Assembly (NCBI RefSeq): GCF_037076525.1
Contig: NZ_AP029018.1
Coordinates: 1,054,001 to 1,118,000, forward strand
DNA from: Selenomonas sp. TAMA-11512
GTDB taxonomy: Bacteria; Bacillota; Negativicutes; Selenomonadales; Selenomonadaceae
Reading direction: 5' to 3'
Length of the DNA: 64,000 bases
How positions within the stretch are numbered: the stretch's first letter is position 1; each line of letters starts with the position of its first letter. Shown in pieces: positions 42,656 to 52,723 of this stretch. Made by a program: the position numbers and the translations under genes. Below the pieces are notes generated by a model. That model was not told where the DNA came from, made no database searches, and saw only the letters and a list, made by a program, of their open reading frames with translations.

Positions 42656-45600
42656 ATGAAAAAGAGAGAGCTCACGCAAAGGATTACGAGTTGGATTACA
42701 CTCGGCATCTTTTCCATCCAGCCCCCTCTTGCTTTCGCGGCAGATCCTCCCATCGCAGCGGACGAGAGCGCACCCGTCGAGCATCGTCCGCTCGTGCAGG
42801 AGACGGCGAACGGCATTCCGCTTGTCCAGATCTCAGGTCCTACAGCAGGAGGCGTATCGAGAAACGAATACAGCCTCTTCAGCGTACCCGAGCGAGGCGC
42901 CATCCTCAACAATTCCTTTCAGCTCTCGAATACCCAGCTGGCGGGATGGGTACAGGGCAATCCCAACATGAGCAGAGGCACGGCGCAGATCATCGTCAAC
43001 GAAGTGACCGGCCGTATGCCGTCCAATATTCAAGGCTTTTTGGAAGTCGCCGGAAACAAGGCGAGCGTCGTCATCGCCAACCCCAACGGCATCGCCGTCA
43101 ACGGCGGCGGATTTTTGAATACCTCCCGCGCCCTGCTCACGACAGGAAGACCCCAATACGACAGTGCGGGAAACCTGCGAAATATGCACATCGAAAGAGG
43201 AACCGTTTCCGTATATGGAGACGGCTTGAATGCCAACGGCGCGGACAGCGTCGAGATCCTTGCAAGGGCGGCAGAGATCAACGCGGGACTGTGGGCGAAT
43301 GCAGCGCACCTCGTGACCGGAGCGAACGACGTTGCCTATCCGGAGCTTTCGGCGACCGCTATCGAGGGAACCGGAGAGCGGCCGGCATTTGCACTCGACG
43401 TCGGCGCCGTCGGCGGCATGTATGCGGGAAAGATCACCATGGTCGGCACCGAAAGGGGAGTAGGCGTCAACATAGAGGGCAGCCTCTCCGCGACCCGGGC
43501 AATCTCCCTAGATGCCGACGGCAATATCCGCATTGCATCCTCCGCCGTCGTGGAAGGGAGAGACATCGATCTCCGCACCCGCGAAGAGCTCGAAAACGAA
43601 GGCCTGATCTCCGCACGGGAGCGAAATACACTCCGTGCCGACAGACTCGACAACAAGAACGGCGGACGCATCTATGGAGAGAGCGTCGCCATCGCCGCCG
43701 CGCATGCCGCAAATCACAAAGATGCGAGATTGGAGCGAGACCTTGCGGCGGCGATGGAAATATTGACGAGACACGAAAACGCACTGGAAGAAGCCTATCG
43801 GAAAGACGTGACCGCCTTTCATTCCGATGCCGACGTAAGCGCGTATCAAAGAACCATCGGGGAAAGAGCAAGAGACTACGACACGGCACTGCAAGACGTC
43901 CGCGACGCCAAAGACAGACTCGATGCGCTGCAAGCCGGCAGTGTGGCGGCAAGAGACAGCCTCACGATCGAGGCGGATACGATCGACAACCGTGCGGATG
44001 CCATCCTCTACAGTGGAAATACGCTGGAGATTCGTGCGAAAACCGTCACGAACAGCGGTGCGCGCATCGAAAGCGCCGGCGACATGCAGCTTGCGGCAGA
44101 GCGCATCCATAACGAGAACCATGCCTTTTCCGCCAAGCGCGTGGGCAGCGGCCTCCATCAAAACCCCGAGCGCATCCGCATCGACGAAGGAGGCCATCCG
44201 GAGCACGGCAAGACCTTTGACAAGAGCGAGTTTTCCGCCCTGTCGAGCGGATACGGCGCGTATCATCATCCGCATGCCGTGCCCGTCTATGCCTCCGCCT
44301 ACGACGTCATAGACGAAGACGACGTAAGCGCGGGCAATCCCCTCCCCGTCGGCACAGTGATCGCCGCCTATGCGTGGGACGACCCCATCTACCGGACACT
44401 CGGCGTAGCGCCGATGGAGACGGCGCGCCCCGAAGAAGAAGGCGCCCGAAGAGATGCATGGGATGCATCCTACAGGCAAAAGCTCGAAGAACTCGACGAG
44501 AAGATCACCGCGCACAACGAACAGGCAGAGAGCTATAACGCACAGCTGTACGGCATCGGCTCCCACAAGATCCACACCTATACGACGATTCGCTCGCGCT
44601 CCGAGACCTCCGAGAACGTCGTCATGACCTCCGAACCGGGCATCATCCAGAGCGGCAAAGACATCGCCGTCCGAGGGCAGCTCACGAATGCAAACAGCCG
44701 CCTCGTGGCCGGAGACACACTCTCCGTGACCGACGGCTCCGTGGAAAACCGCTCGAAGGAACAGGAAAGACGCACCGTTACCTTCGGCACCACCGAGGCA
44801 AGCTATACGAAGAAGAAAGGCGGCTTCCACAGAGGCAGAGTACGACGCCATAGCGGCCAAGTCTTTATGACCCCGCAGGTGCAGATCAGTCAGGCGACAC
44901 CCCTCGGCGTTGCCGCCGTGGAAAGCGACGCGAAGAGAAACGTCGACGCGTTTTTAGACCCCTTCTCCATCGAGACAGGCGCCGACGGATTCGTGCTTAA
45001 AAATGAAGAGACGCGCCTATCCCTGCCGACCGCCTCCCTCTACCGCATCCATAGCGAGAGCACGGCAAAGTACCTCGTCGAGACCGACCCCGCCTTTACG
45101 AACAAAAAGAAATTCCTCTCCTCCGCCTATATGCTCGAGCAAATGGCGTGGGCACCGAACCTCGTGCAAAAGCGGCTCGGCGACGGCTTTTTCGAGCAGA
45201 AGATCCTGGCCGAGCAGATTCTGAAAGCGACAGGCAAGCGATATATCGACGGCTATACAGATGATGAAACCGCATTCAAAGCACTCATGGATGCGGGTAT
45301 TTCGTATGCCGAAGAAATGCACCTCGTGCCCGGTATTTCGCTGACAGCGGAGCAGATCGCCGCCCTCACCGCAGACATCGTATGGCTCGAGACGAGAGAC
45401 GTCGAAGTCAACGGGAGAAAAGAGACCGTCCTCTATCCCGTCTTCTATACGAAGCATACCGACGGGCTCCGGCTCACAAAAGACGGCAGCCTCCTATCGG
45501 CAAAGAGCCTCATCGTCGAGACGAAAGAAGCCCTGCATAACACGGGCGTGCTCTACGGCGAGCATATAGACATACACGCCGGACATATCGACACGGCAGG

Positions 45601-48600
45601 CCACATCTACGGCAAAGACATCGACCTGGGCGCCGACAAAGACATCCGCGTTGCCGGCACCATTGCCGCAGACACATCCGCCCGACTGAAGGCCGCGGGG
45701 AATGTGGAGGTCTCGAGTACGACCGAGAAACTCTCCAAACAGGATGCAGCAGGCAAAGTGGCAGGCATCGCCGTCAAGGGAGAAGACGGCGTGCTCCTTG
45801 TGAGCGCCGGGAAAGATATCCGTCTGGCAGGCGCGGCGCTCTCCGCCCTCGGGAAGAGCGGCAGCATCATCTTACAGGCCGACAGAGATATCCGGCTCGA
45901 TACAAAGAGACTGCAGAGCAAAAAAGACATGACCGCCTCCGGCGACAACTACCTCCGCACGAAGAGAAGCACCGAGCTGGGGACAGAGATTGACGCGACA
46001 GGCGGCGTAACCGTCCGTGCGGGGCGAGACGTCAACATCCGCGCATCCCATGTCAACAGCGACGAGGGAACAATTTCCATCGCGGCGGACCGCGACGTCC
46101 ATGTTACGGCAGGACGAGAGAAGAAAGAAGACAGCTACGGCTTACGCTATAAAGAGAGCGGACTTTTATCGAGTACGACGACGAGCCTCCGCGCAGATGC
46201 CGCAGCCGATACGACACGGGGTACAAGTATCACAGGGCAAAGCGTTCATATCGAGGCAAAACAAGACGCTTCCTTTGAGGCGGCAAATATCATCGCGGAT
46301 AAAGACGTACACATCTCTGCCGGACGAGATATTTTAAGCACGGCGGCAGAAGACTATTCGTATGCGGAAAACACGAAGTCCGTCAAGCAGTCCGGCCTCC
46401 TCTCCACCGGCGGGATCGGCTTTACCCTCGGCACACAGAAGACAAAGACAAAGCGCGAGAGCGAAGCCGTCATCCAACAGGGGACAACATTCGCAGGCCT
46501 CTCCGGCAACGTCACCCTCACCGCCGGAGATACGGCGCATCTGACATCGGCAAGCGTCCTTGCCGGAGGGGATGCGCATATCCGGGGCAAAGAGATCCGC
46601 ATCGACGGCAAGGAAAACGTATACAGAGACAGCTTCACACAAGAGAGCCGTACAACCGGACTGACCGTCAGCCTCAGCCACGGACTCACAGACCTAGGGC
46701 AGGAGATCGCCTCCCCGCTTTTGCGCATGGACGAAGTGCAGGATGATCGATTAAAGGCCGTCTACGCATGGAAGACAGGCCGCCTCATCAACGAGAACTT
46801 CGGCAGCGGACAAAATGCCCTGCAGGAGAAAAACAACTTCTCCCTGCACCTCGGGCTGGGAGCCTCCAAGACCTATACCCACACAGATACGACGAGCAGA
46901 GAGTATGCAGGGACGCGAATCGCATCCGGCGGATCGACAAGCCTTACCGCCGCAGATCGAGACCTCCGTATCAAAGGCTCCACCGTGACCGGCAAAGACA
47001 TCTCCCTCGAGGCGAAGGGAGACGTGCGCCTGGAAGCCGGAGAGAATACAAGCGTCACCACAGTGGAGAACAAATCCGCCTCCGCAAGCATCGGGGCTTC
47101 CTTTACCGCGCAAGGCCTTTCCGGCATCGATATCAGCGCAAGCTATGCGAAAAACACCGGAAAAGAGACAAGCACCACCTATACACCGACAGAAGTCGCG
47201 GCAGAGCGTACACTCAAGATCGAGAGCGGCAAAGATACGGCAATCCTCGGGAGCAAGGCAAAGGGAGAAAAGATTACAGCAAGAGTCGGCGGCAATCTCC
47301 ATATCGAGACCTTGCAGGAAAGAGAGACCTACGAGGAGAAAAACGAAACAGCCGGCATGAACCTATCCTGGAATGCAGCGACCATCCAAGGTGAGCGCAA
47401 GTTCACGAGACCGACCATCGGCGTGCAGGCAAGTCAAGACGATGTCTCCTCCCACTACCGGAGCGCCCGAGAGCAATCCGGCATCTTTGCGGGAAACAAC
47501 GGCTTCGATATCTACGTCGGAAAGCATACCGACCTCAAGGGAGCAGTCCTTGCAAGTGATGCAGCTGCCGAGAAGAACATCCTATCCACGGGGACATTCT
47601 CCTTCGGCGACCTCAAAAACGAAGCCGGCTACGAAAGCAAAGGCATCGGCTTCGACTACAACCACTATGCCGATTACGATGCAAAGAGCATAAGAGAAAA
47701 GAATGCGCTCTATAACACCCTCGGACTGACGCCGAATATCTCCATGCCCGCCAAAGGAAAAGCAAAGAGCACGACGAAGTCCGCCGTCGCACCGGCGGCC
47801 ATTGAAGTGCGCGAGAGCCCGCATCAAGACCTTTCCGCGCTCAGTCGGGACACAGAGAACAGCCTGAACGAGCTCGGACGCATCTTTGATAAGAAGAAAA
47901 TAGAAGAGCGACAAGAGCTTGCCCGCGTCTTCGGCGAAGAAGCCTTCCGCCTTGCGCACAACCTGAAAGACGACGGCAGCGGCAGAAAGATCCTGATACA
48001 CGCGATCATCGGCGGCATCATGAGCGAGATGACAGGGGAGGGCTTCGCCTCCGGCGCAGTTGGTGCAGGGCTCAATGAGGCGTTGATCAAGGCCATCCAA
48101 GGACAAGACCCCGGCACGGCACAGATCATCAGCGCGATCATAGGGGCAGCCGCCGCCAAAGCCGTTGGAGGCAGTGCTCAAGCCGGAGCAAGTGCCGCAG
48201 CAAGCGGGACGAAGAACAACGCTTTTTCCGATATTTGGAGTAATCCTAGTGAAGTGCTTGCCGGTGTAAAAGACAGCTTGCATGACCACGGCATCGAGGA
48301 AATAGATTCCATCGTAGAATTGGTAGAAGATCCTGAGGGTGTACTCGTAGATATAATTGATTTTGTTGTTACGATACGAGATGATACAAGCATCGTATCA
48401 GACATAAAAGATCAAATCCTGCAAAGCTACAATGAAAGGTACGATCAACTCCTGGAAGGGAGTGCGCACGAAACCGGATATGAGATCGGAAGTTTTTCCA
48501 TGGAACTGGTTATGCTGGTTACGGAAGGCGGAGCGCTAAAGAACATTTTACAAAAACTCCCTCGACTGGGAAAAGCGGCAAAGTCCATTCGTTCCATGAT

Positions 48601-49039
48601 GAAATACGACATTGCTGCAAGCTCCATAGCGGATAAGTATCTGCATGTCGGAAAGGATATATGGAGCATGGGAGCGGCACAGCGAGGGAAACTCATAGAC
48701 CAAATCTTGGGGAATAATTTGGGCAGTAATTTCCCTGTCGTAGACCGCTTGGAAAACGGTGTGCTTACCAGTATTAAGAGCATGGATTTGAGAGCGCCGA
48801 CATACCAAACCAGCAAGGGCATTTACAACAAGATCAAAAGCGATGTGGATAAGATAGATGCATTTGATTTTAAACGTTGGGGGAAATCAAATGTGCGAAC
48901 AATTGATTACCACAGAAAAGAAGTGGAGGTTGCAATACCGAATATGAAGCTGTCCAAAGAGCAGCGAAAAGGTCTGGAAGCGGCGAAAGCGTATGCCGAG
49001 GAGCATGGCATATCGATGAAGATAACGGTTATAGAATAG
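42656..49039 (+). CDS. cdiA: CdiA/FhaB-like two-partner-secretion exoprotein with C-terminal nuclease toxin
   Basis: A 2,127-residue secreted contact-dependent inhibition exoprotein. A signal peptide (ending PPLAFA) precedes the TPS secretion domain (about 40-160), with its NPNG motif at residues 142-145. Long haemagglutinin-type beta-helix repeats follow (for example DIDLRTREELEN, NVTLTAGDTAHLTSASVLAGGDAHI). A glycine/alanine pretoxin segment (IIGGIMSEMTGEGFASGAVGAGLNEALIKAI) ends near TKNN (1852-1855). The final 270 residues are more AT-rich. They contain LIDQILGNNLGSNFPVVD and TSIKSMDL, a PD-(D/E)xK-like arrangement (D2015, D2030, K2041) resembling the restriction-endonuclease-like CdiA toxin domain. 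I see no canonical VENN motif. ATG 42656 is preferred over 42647 for RBS distance from AAAGGA. The immunity gene follows at once. Confidence 0.92.
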   Translation: MKKRELTQRITSWITLGIFSIQPPLAFAADPPIAADESAPVEHRPLVQETANGIPLVQISGPTAGGVSRNEYSLFSVPERGAILNNSFQLSNTQLAGWVQGNPNMSRGTAQIIVNEVTGRMPSNIQGFLEVAGNKASVVIANPNGIAVNGGGFLNTSRALLTTGRPQYDSAGNLRNMHIERGTVSVYGDGLNANGADSVEILARAAEINAGLWANAAHLVTGANDVAYPELSATAIEGTGERPAFALDVGAVGGMYAGKITMVGTERGVGVNIEGSLSATRAISLDADGNIRIASSAVVEGRDIDLRTREELENEGLISARERNTLRADRLDNKNGGRIYGESVAIAAAHAANHKDARLERDLAAAMEILTRHENALEEAYRKDVTAFHSDADVSAYQRTIGERARDYDTALQDVRDAKDRLDALQAGSVAARDSLTIEADTIDNRADAILYSGNTLEIRAKTVTNSGARIESAGDMQLAAERIHNENHAFSAKRVGSGLHQNPERIRIDEGGHPEHGKTFDKSEFSALSSGYGAYHHPHAVPVYASAYDVIDEDDVSAGNPLPVGTVIAAYAWDDPIYRTLGVAPMETARPEEEGARRDAWDASYRQKLEELDEKITAHNEQAESYNAQLYGIGSHKIHTYTTIRSRSETSENVVMTSEPGIIQSGKDIAVRGQLTNANSRLVAGDTLSVTDGSVENRSKEQERRTVTFGTTEASYTKKKGGFHRGRVRRHSGQVFMTPQVQISQATPLGVAAVESDAKRNVDAFLDPFSIETGADGFVLKNEETRLSLPTASLYRIHSESTAKYLVETDPAFTNKKKFLSSAYMLEQMAWAPNLVQKRLGDGFFEQKILAEQILKATGKRYIDGYTDDETAFKALMDAGISYAEEMHLVPGISLTAEQIAALTADIVWLETRDVEVNGRKETVLYPVFYTKHTDGLRLTKDGSLLSAKSLIVETKEALHNTGVLYGEHIDIHAGHIDTAGHIYGKDIDLGADKDIRVAGTIAADTSARLKAAGNVEVSSTTEKLSKQDAAGKVAGIAVKGEDGVLLVSAGKDIRLAGAALSALGKSGSIILQADRDIRLDTKRLQSKKDMTASGDNYLRTKRSTELGTEIDATGGVTVRAGRDVNIRASHVNSDEGTISIAADRDVHVTAGREKKEDSYGLRYKESGLLSSTTTSLRADAAADTTRGTSITGQSVHIEAKQDASFEAANIIADKDVHISAGRDILSTAAEDYSYAENTKSVKQSGLLSTGGIGFTLGTQKTKTKRESEAVIQQGTTFAGLSGNVTLTAGDTAHLTSASVLAGGDAHIRGKEIRIDGKENVYRDSFTQESRTTGLTVSLSHGLTDLGQEIASPLLRMDEVQDDRLKAVYAWKTGRLINENFGSGQNALQEKNNFSLHLGLGASKTYTHTDTTSREYAGTRIASGGSTSLTAADRDLRIKGSTVTGKDISLEAKGDVRLEAGENTSVTTVENKSASASIGASFTAQGLSGIDISASYAKNTGKETSTTYTPTEVAAERTLKIESGKDTAILGSKAKGEKITARVGGNLHIETLQERETYEEKNETAGMNLSWNAATIQGERKFTRPTIGVQASQDDVSSHYRSAREQSGIFAGNNGFDIYVGKHTDLKGAVLASDAAAEKNILSTGTFSFGDLKNEAGYESKGIGFDYNHYADYDAKSIREKNALYNTLGLTPNISMPAKGKAKSTTKSAVAPAAIEVRESPHQDLSALSRDTENSLNELGRIFDKKKIEERQELARVFGEEAFRLAHNLKDDGSGRKILIHAIIGGIMSEMTGEGFASGAVGAGLNEALIKAIQGQDPGTAQIISAIIGAAAAKAVGGSAQAGASAAASGTKNNAFSDIWSNPSEVLAGVKDSLHDHGIEEIDSIVELVEDPEGVLVDIIDFVVTIRDDTSIVSDIKDQILQSYNERYDQLLEGSAHETGYEIGSFSMELVMLVTEGGALKNILQKLPRLGKAAKSIRSMMKYDIAASSIADKYLHVGKDIWSMGAAQRGKLIDQILGNNLGSNFPVVDRLENGVLTSIKSMDLRAPTYQTSKGIYNKIKSDVDKIDAFDFKRWGKSNVRTIDYHRKEVEVAIPNMKLSKEQRKGLEAAKAYAEEHGISMKITVIE

Positions 49040-49049
49040 GAGGATGGCT

Positions 49050-49493
49050 ATGATTGGCATGGTGGATATTCATATCAACAAGGAGGAACAGAATTTTTTG
49101 TTGCAGGTTTTACACAAGAACAAAATTGGGTTTGGGGAATGCATAGGAGATTTAAGAGAAGTTTCCTATGAGGAGTTAGCAGAAGCTGTCCAAGAGGGGC
49201 TGAAAACAAGTCTGAAATATTACAAAGTCGATGTAGAAGCAAGTGAGCCATGGAAGAAGACGAAGTACAGATCATGGAAGAAATTTTATAGCAGACACGA
49301 GCTGCTTTCTGTGAGTTACAATACGGAAGAAACAGAAGAAAAACGGTACGAAATTTTTCTATGGGAAAAGGAACTGACACGAAACGCTTACACGACACCA
49401 AAGAAAGAAAATATGTTTTATCTCTCTCAGGAAGAGTTTGAAACGAAGTTCTATACGGTATTCGATACATTGAGAAGTAGGATAGAAGAGTAG
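49050..49493 (+). CDS. probable CdiI-type immunity protein
   Basis: A 147-residue acidic cytoplasmic protein with no signal or membrane segment and no family I recognise (IHINKEEQNFLLQVLHKNKIGFGECIGDLREVSYEELAEA, then SWKKFYSRHELLSVSY). It begins ten bases after the toxin gene ends and shares its low GC content. That position and composition are typical of the cognate immunity to a CdiA toxin, so the role is inferred from context. ATG 49050 is six bases after GGAGG; ATG 49044 would abut the RBS. Confidence 0.75.
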   Translation: MIGMVDIHINKEEQNFLLQVLHKNKIGFGECIGDLREVSYEELAEAVQEGLKTSLKYYKVDVEASEPWKKTKYRSWKKFYSRHELLSVSYNTEETEEKRYEIFLWEKELTRNAYTTPKKENMFYLSQEEFETKFYTVFDTLRSRIEE

Positions 49494-49596
49494 AGGCAAA
49501 GATTGTTGCCGGTAACGTAAGAGATCGTATTCTTCGATTTCGCTATACATGAGGATATCTTTGAAACCAGATGAATTTGAAGGAGTGGTTCTATAA

Positions 49597-51327
49597 ATGC
49601 CGGATCGATTTCGGCGCAATACCCTTTTTCAGGCAGGCACATGTCTTGGAAAGGTCTTGCGGATACCGGTGCTTGCCGCGATTACAACGGCTGTATGTAT
49701 ATCCCACACATACGCCGCCCCGGCGGACCCGATCACGCAGAACGAGCAGCTCCAAGAAGCTCGTACAGAAAATCAGGCACGCCAAGATCGCCTGAAGCAA
49801 GGCAAGCCGGATGTGGAGGGCCTCCCGTCAGAGCCTGCTCCCCCGCATACAGAAGGCGGCACGGCATTTCGGATTACGGAAATACGGATTGAAGGATTGC
49901 TGCCGGAGTTTTCATTCCTACAGAAGCTGACGGCTCCGCATCGGCATACCGATATGGATCTCGAGTCGCTGAATGAGCTTGTTCACTCGATGAACAAAGC
50001 ACTCATCGAACACGGGTATGCCACCTCGCGCCTGATTCTCCCCGAGCAGAACATCCGTGAAGGAATGCTGCGGTTACAGCTTCTTGTCGGTCGTATCGGT
50101 CATATCTTCTATGCGGAGGGCAGTGCAAAAGCCCCTTTTAAGAATGCCTTTCCCTCTCGAGAAGGGGATATCCTGAACGTCCATCTCTTGGAGCAAGGGC
50201 TCGATCAGATGCAGCGGCCGTCTTCACAAAGGGTCAAGATGAAGCTCCTGCCGTCAGACAACCCCGGAGAAAGTGATATCGAGCTCACCGTAAAGCGAAA
50301 GAATGCTCTCCATGGCGTCCTTTTCGCAGATGATTCGGGACTGAAGAACACGGGGCGCACACAGTATGGTCTTAGCCTGACCTTGGACAACCCGCTGAAC
50401 GCCGGCGATATCTTACGCATCGACTTCAACGGGGACGGATCACGTGAAGGCTACCGGAAAGGGACGCGAGGGAAGAGCGTATTCTACAGCGTCCCGGCGG
50501 GAAAGGACACCTTCTCCTTCTTCTACAGTCACTATGCGTACCATCAGACGGTAAACAGCCGACCATACGCGTTTATCAGCGCGGGAAAATCCGATTCGGG
50601 ATATCTCCGGTGGGAGCACCTCCTCATGCGCGATCAAAAGCGGAAAGTAAACATGGATGTCAGTATTCGCAGCCGTCGATCACATCAGTACATCAATGAC
50701 TTTGAGATTCCCATTCAGGCAATGAACACGACGTCGCTGGAGGCAGGCCTCTCCGAAATCATCTACGATCGGGACAGCGTCCTATACGTAAGAGGCGCTC
50801 ACCGCATGGGAGTCGGCTGGTTCGGCGCACAGCCGGACAGCTCCATGGATGATACGCCGACCACGCGCTATCATATATGGCTCCTGGACGCACAGTATCA
50901 AAAGTCTCTGACCGTCGGGCATCGGCCGGCGGCATATACGGCCTCTGTCCACGGTCAGTGGACAATGGGCGGCGATCGGCTCTACGGCGTGGATATGATC
51001 AGTATGGGGAATCGATATACCGTTCGAGGGTTTGACGGGGAGAACACGCTCATGAGCGAAAGCGGGTGGTATCTGCGGAACGAGCTCTCTTCCCGCATCG
51101 AATCCATCAAGAGCGATATCTACATCGGAGCAGATATCGGCTGTGTCTACGGGCCGAATACGGAAGACCTGTCGGGAAAATGCATCGCGGGAACGGTCTT
51201 GGGACTTCGCGGGAGTCTCCCTTCGGGACTAAGCTACGACGTATTCGTAGGGACGCCGATCTACAAGCCGCAAGGCTATCGGACGAGTCATGTTACATCC
51301 GGGTTTCAGATAGAGTGGCGATTTTAG
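49597..51327 (+). CDS. cdiB: CdiB/FhaC-like two-partner-secretion outer-membrane transporter
   Basis: A 576-residue Omp85-superfamily transporter that exports the CdiA-like protein. A signal peptide (ITTAVCISHTYAA) is followed by a plug-helix/linker rich in Gln and Arg and two POTRA domains (about 85-240: FRITEIRIEGLLPEFSFLQ, GYATSRLILPEQNIREGMLRLQLLVGRI). The 16-strand barrel carries the hallmark VRGFDGE loop motif at 476-482, and ends in FQIEWRF with the expected C-terminal Phe. ATG 49597 follows AAGGAG. Gene order (A, I, B) differs from the usual B, A, I. Confidence 0.94.
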   Translation: MPDRFRRNTLFQAGTCLGKVLRIPVLAAITTAVCISHTYAAPADPITQNEQLQEARTENQARQDRLKQGKPDVEGLPSEPAPPHTEGGTAFRITEIRIEGLLPEFSFLQKLTAPHRHTDMDLESLNELVHSMNKALIEHGYATSRLILPEQNIREGMLRLQLLVGRIGHIFYAEGSAKAPFKNAFPSREGDILNVHLLEQGLDQMQRPSSQRVKMKLLPSDNPGESDIELTVKRKNALHGVLFADDSGLKNTGRTQYGLSLTLDNPLNAGDILRIDFNGDGSREGYRKGTRGKSVFYSVPAGKDTFSFFYSHYAYHQTVNSRPYAFISAGKSDSGYLRWEHLLMRDQKRKVNMDVSIRSRRSHQYINDFEIPIQAMNTTSLEAGLSEIIYDRDSVLYVRGAHRMGVGWFGAQPDSSMDDTPTTRYHIWLLDAQYQKSLTVGHRPAAYTASVHGQWTMGGDRLYGVDMISMGNRYTVRGFDGENTLMSESGWYLRNELSSRIESIKSDIYIGADIGCVYGPNTEDLSGKCIAGTVLGLRGSLPSGLSYDVFVGTPIYKPQGYRTSHVTSGFQIEWRF

Positions 51328-51410
51328 TCCGGACTGTGGACGTGCAAGTGTTTCCGTCTGCCATCCCCGAGCATGTCTTGCCAGCGCCGACATCGCTCTC
51401 TATGACGACA

Positions 51411-51446
51411 ACATCCCCGTCTCCAATCGGAAACGGGGATGTTTTA
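51411..51446 (+). terminator. terminator after cdiB
   Basis: ACATCCCCGT (51411-51420) pairs with ACGGGGATGT (51433-51442), followed by TTTTATG. Confidence 0.82.
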
Positions 51447-51512
51447 TGACGCATGTGGGTAATCTTGTATAGGACAGCTTGCTTATAAAAGTGCAAGAAA
51501 TCAAATGGCGCA

Positions 51513-51546
51513 GCCGGACGAGTATTTTAAGCACGGCGGCAGAAGA
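51513..51546. repeat. fragment of cdiA sequence downstream of cdiB
   Basis: These 34 bases match cdiA 46319-46353, with one base deleted. They begin GCCGGACGAG and end GGCGGCAGAAGA. Neighbouring bases do not match on either side. The rest of 51447-51595 shows no gene. The fragment looks like a scar left by recombination in an earlier cdiA-like gene. Confidence 0.75.
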
Positions 51547-51595
51547 AGTTTAAGCGTGAAAGCTTGCTCGCATGGCACTTAGCCCTGTGTGAAAA

Positions 51596-52585
51596 TCAGT
51601 CTTTCTTTATTCCGTACATCTTCGTCAGTGCATTATCCCTGAACATATTGCCCTGCGCGATGTAGCGATGTACCATCTTTTCCGATTTATGACGTGTCTG
51701 CCGCATGATGGTGAGCGCGTCGATGTCGTGCTGTGCGGCGCTCGTCGCGAAGCCTCTCCGCAGACTGTGCCCCGCAAACTCGGTCTCGTCAAGGCCGGCC
51801 AGACGAACGTACTTCTTGACGGTGAGGGCGACGGATTTATCGGAGAGCTGTACATCTCTCAAGTCCTGATTTCTTTTGAAGGGACGGAAAACGGGGCCGG
51901 TCGTGAGACCGCTCGCGAGAAGCCATGCTTCGACAGCCCGTACGGCGCAGATCTCCGGATTCGGCGCGTAGGGAATGGCAATCTCACTGCCTTTACCCAA
52001 CTGATCGCCTTTGGCGCGCGCGATAAAGACAATCATGCCTTCCTCTGTAAACGTCAAATCCTCCACTTGCAGAGCGACGAGTTCGGAGCGACGAAAAGCG
52101 CCGGCAAAGCCGAGAAAGATCAAGGCTCGGTCACGCATGGAAACAATGTCGTCACCAAAGCCGTCCGCGAGGAGCTCGAGCGTCTCCATGAGGATCGGTG
52201 CTTTGCCTCGCTGAAAGGTTCCCTTTTCACGGCGAATGGCAGACATGGCACTCGTGACCATGCCGTCTTTTGCAGGGTTATCCCGTTTGAAGCCTGCGGC
52301 AATATGGTTCTCGGAAATGGCGGTAATGCGGCGTGAGACGGTATTTGCCCTGGCATCATCGGCGAGGTCGTTGATGTAGTTGACGATCGTTTCCGGCGCT
52401 GCCGGCAGGGGCGTGACGCCTTGGTATTCACACCAGTCAGCGAAATCGTTCCAATCGCTGGCATAGGATTTCAATGTATTTTCCGCCTTGCTCTTTTGCA
52501 TGCGCCGTTTGCTTTTGGCGGATAGGCCGCGATTGCCGGCAATGCGGTCGTTATGTGCGAGGAGAAAATCTTTGCGGACGTTCAT
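51596..52585 (-). CDS. tyrosine recombinase/phage-type integrase
   Basis: A 329-residue site-specific recombinase. The N-terminal core-binding SAM-like domain includes TLKSYASDWNDFADWCEYQGVTPLPA. The catalytic domain has R165 (GAFRRSELVAL), H273 and R276 (GHSLRRGFATSAA), H299 (MRQTRHKS) and the nucleophile Y308 (MVHRYI). All catalytic residues are present. It starts at 52585 after GAGGTG. It lies convergent to the CDI locus and shares no operon. I found no flanking att repeats. It may mobilise or rearrange the CDI locus, or may be a leftover of a larger island. Confidence 0.93.
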   Translation of the reverse strand: MNVRKDFLLAHNDRIAGNRGLSAKSKRRMQKSKAENTLKSYASDWNDFADWCEYQGVTPLPAAPETIVNYINDLADDARANTVSRRITAISENHIAAGFKRDNPAKDGMVTSAMSAIRREKGTFQRGKAPILMETLELLADGFGDDIVSMRDRALIFLGFAGAFRRSELVALQVEDLTFTEEGMIVFIARAKGDQLGKGSEIAIPYAPNPEICAVRAVEAWLLASGLTTGPVFRPFKRNQDLRDVQLSDKSVALTVKKYVRLAGLDETEFAGHSLRRGFATSAAQHDIDALTIMRQTRHKSEKMVHRYIAQGNMFRDNALTKMYGIKKD

Positions 52586-52723
52586 CGTACACCTCGGGAT
52601 AAAAATAAAACATCTATTTCCATTATACAGAGCTTCGCCTAAAATGCAATCCGGAATAAATCATTTGATGATATCTTGAGTATTGCGTGATTTTTTTAAC
52701 AAGTCTATTTTTTTTAGCAGGAA

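Noticed and set aside
42535-44112. 525-codon open frame overlapping the start of cdiA in another frame
   Set aside because: The translation is dominated by Arg, Gly and His runs, while the cdiA frame carries a signal peptide and TPS domain.
48180-48260. Canonical VENN junction before the CdiA toxin tip
   Set aside because: Only TKNN at residues 1852-1855 is present; the composition change marks the boundary better than any motif.
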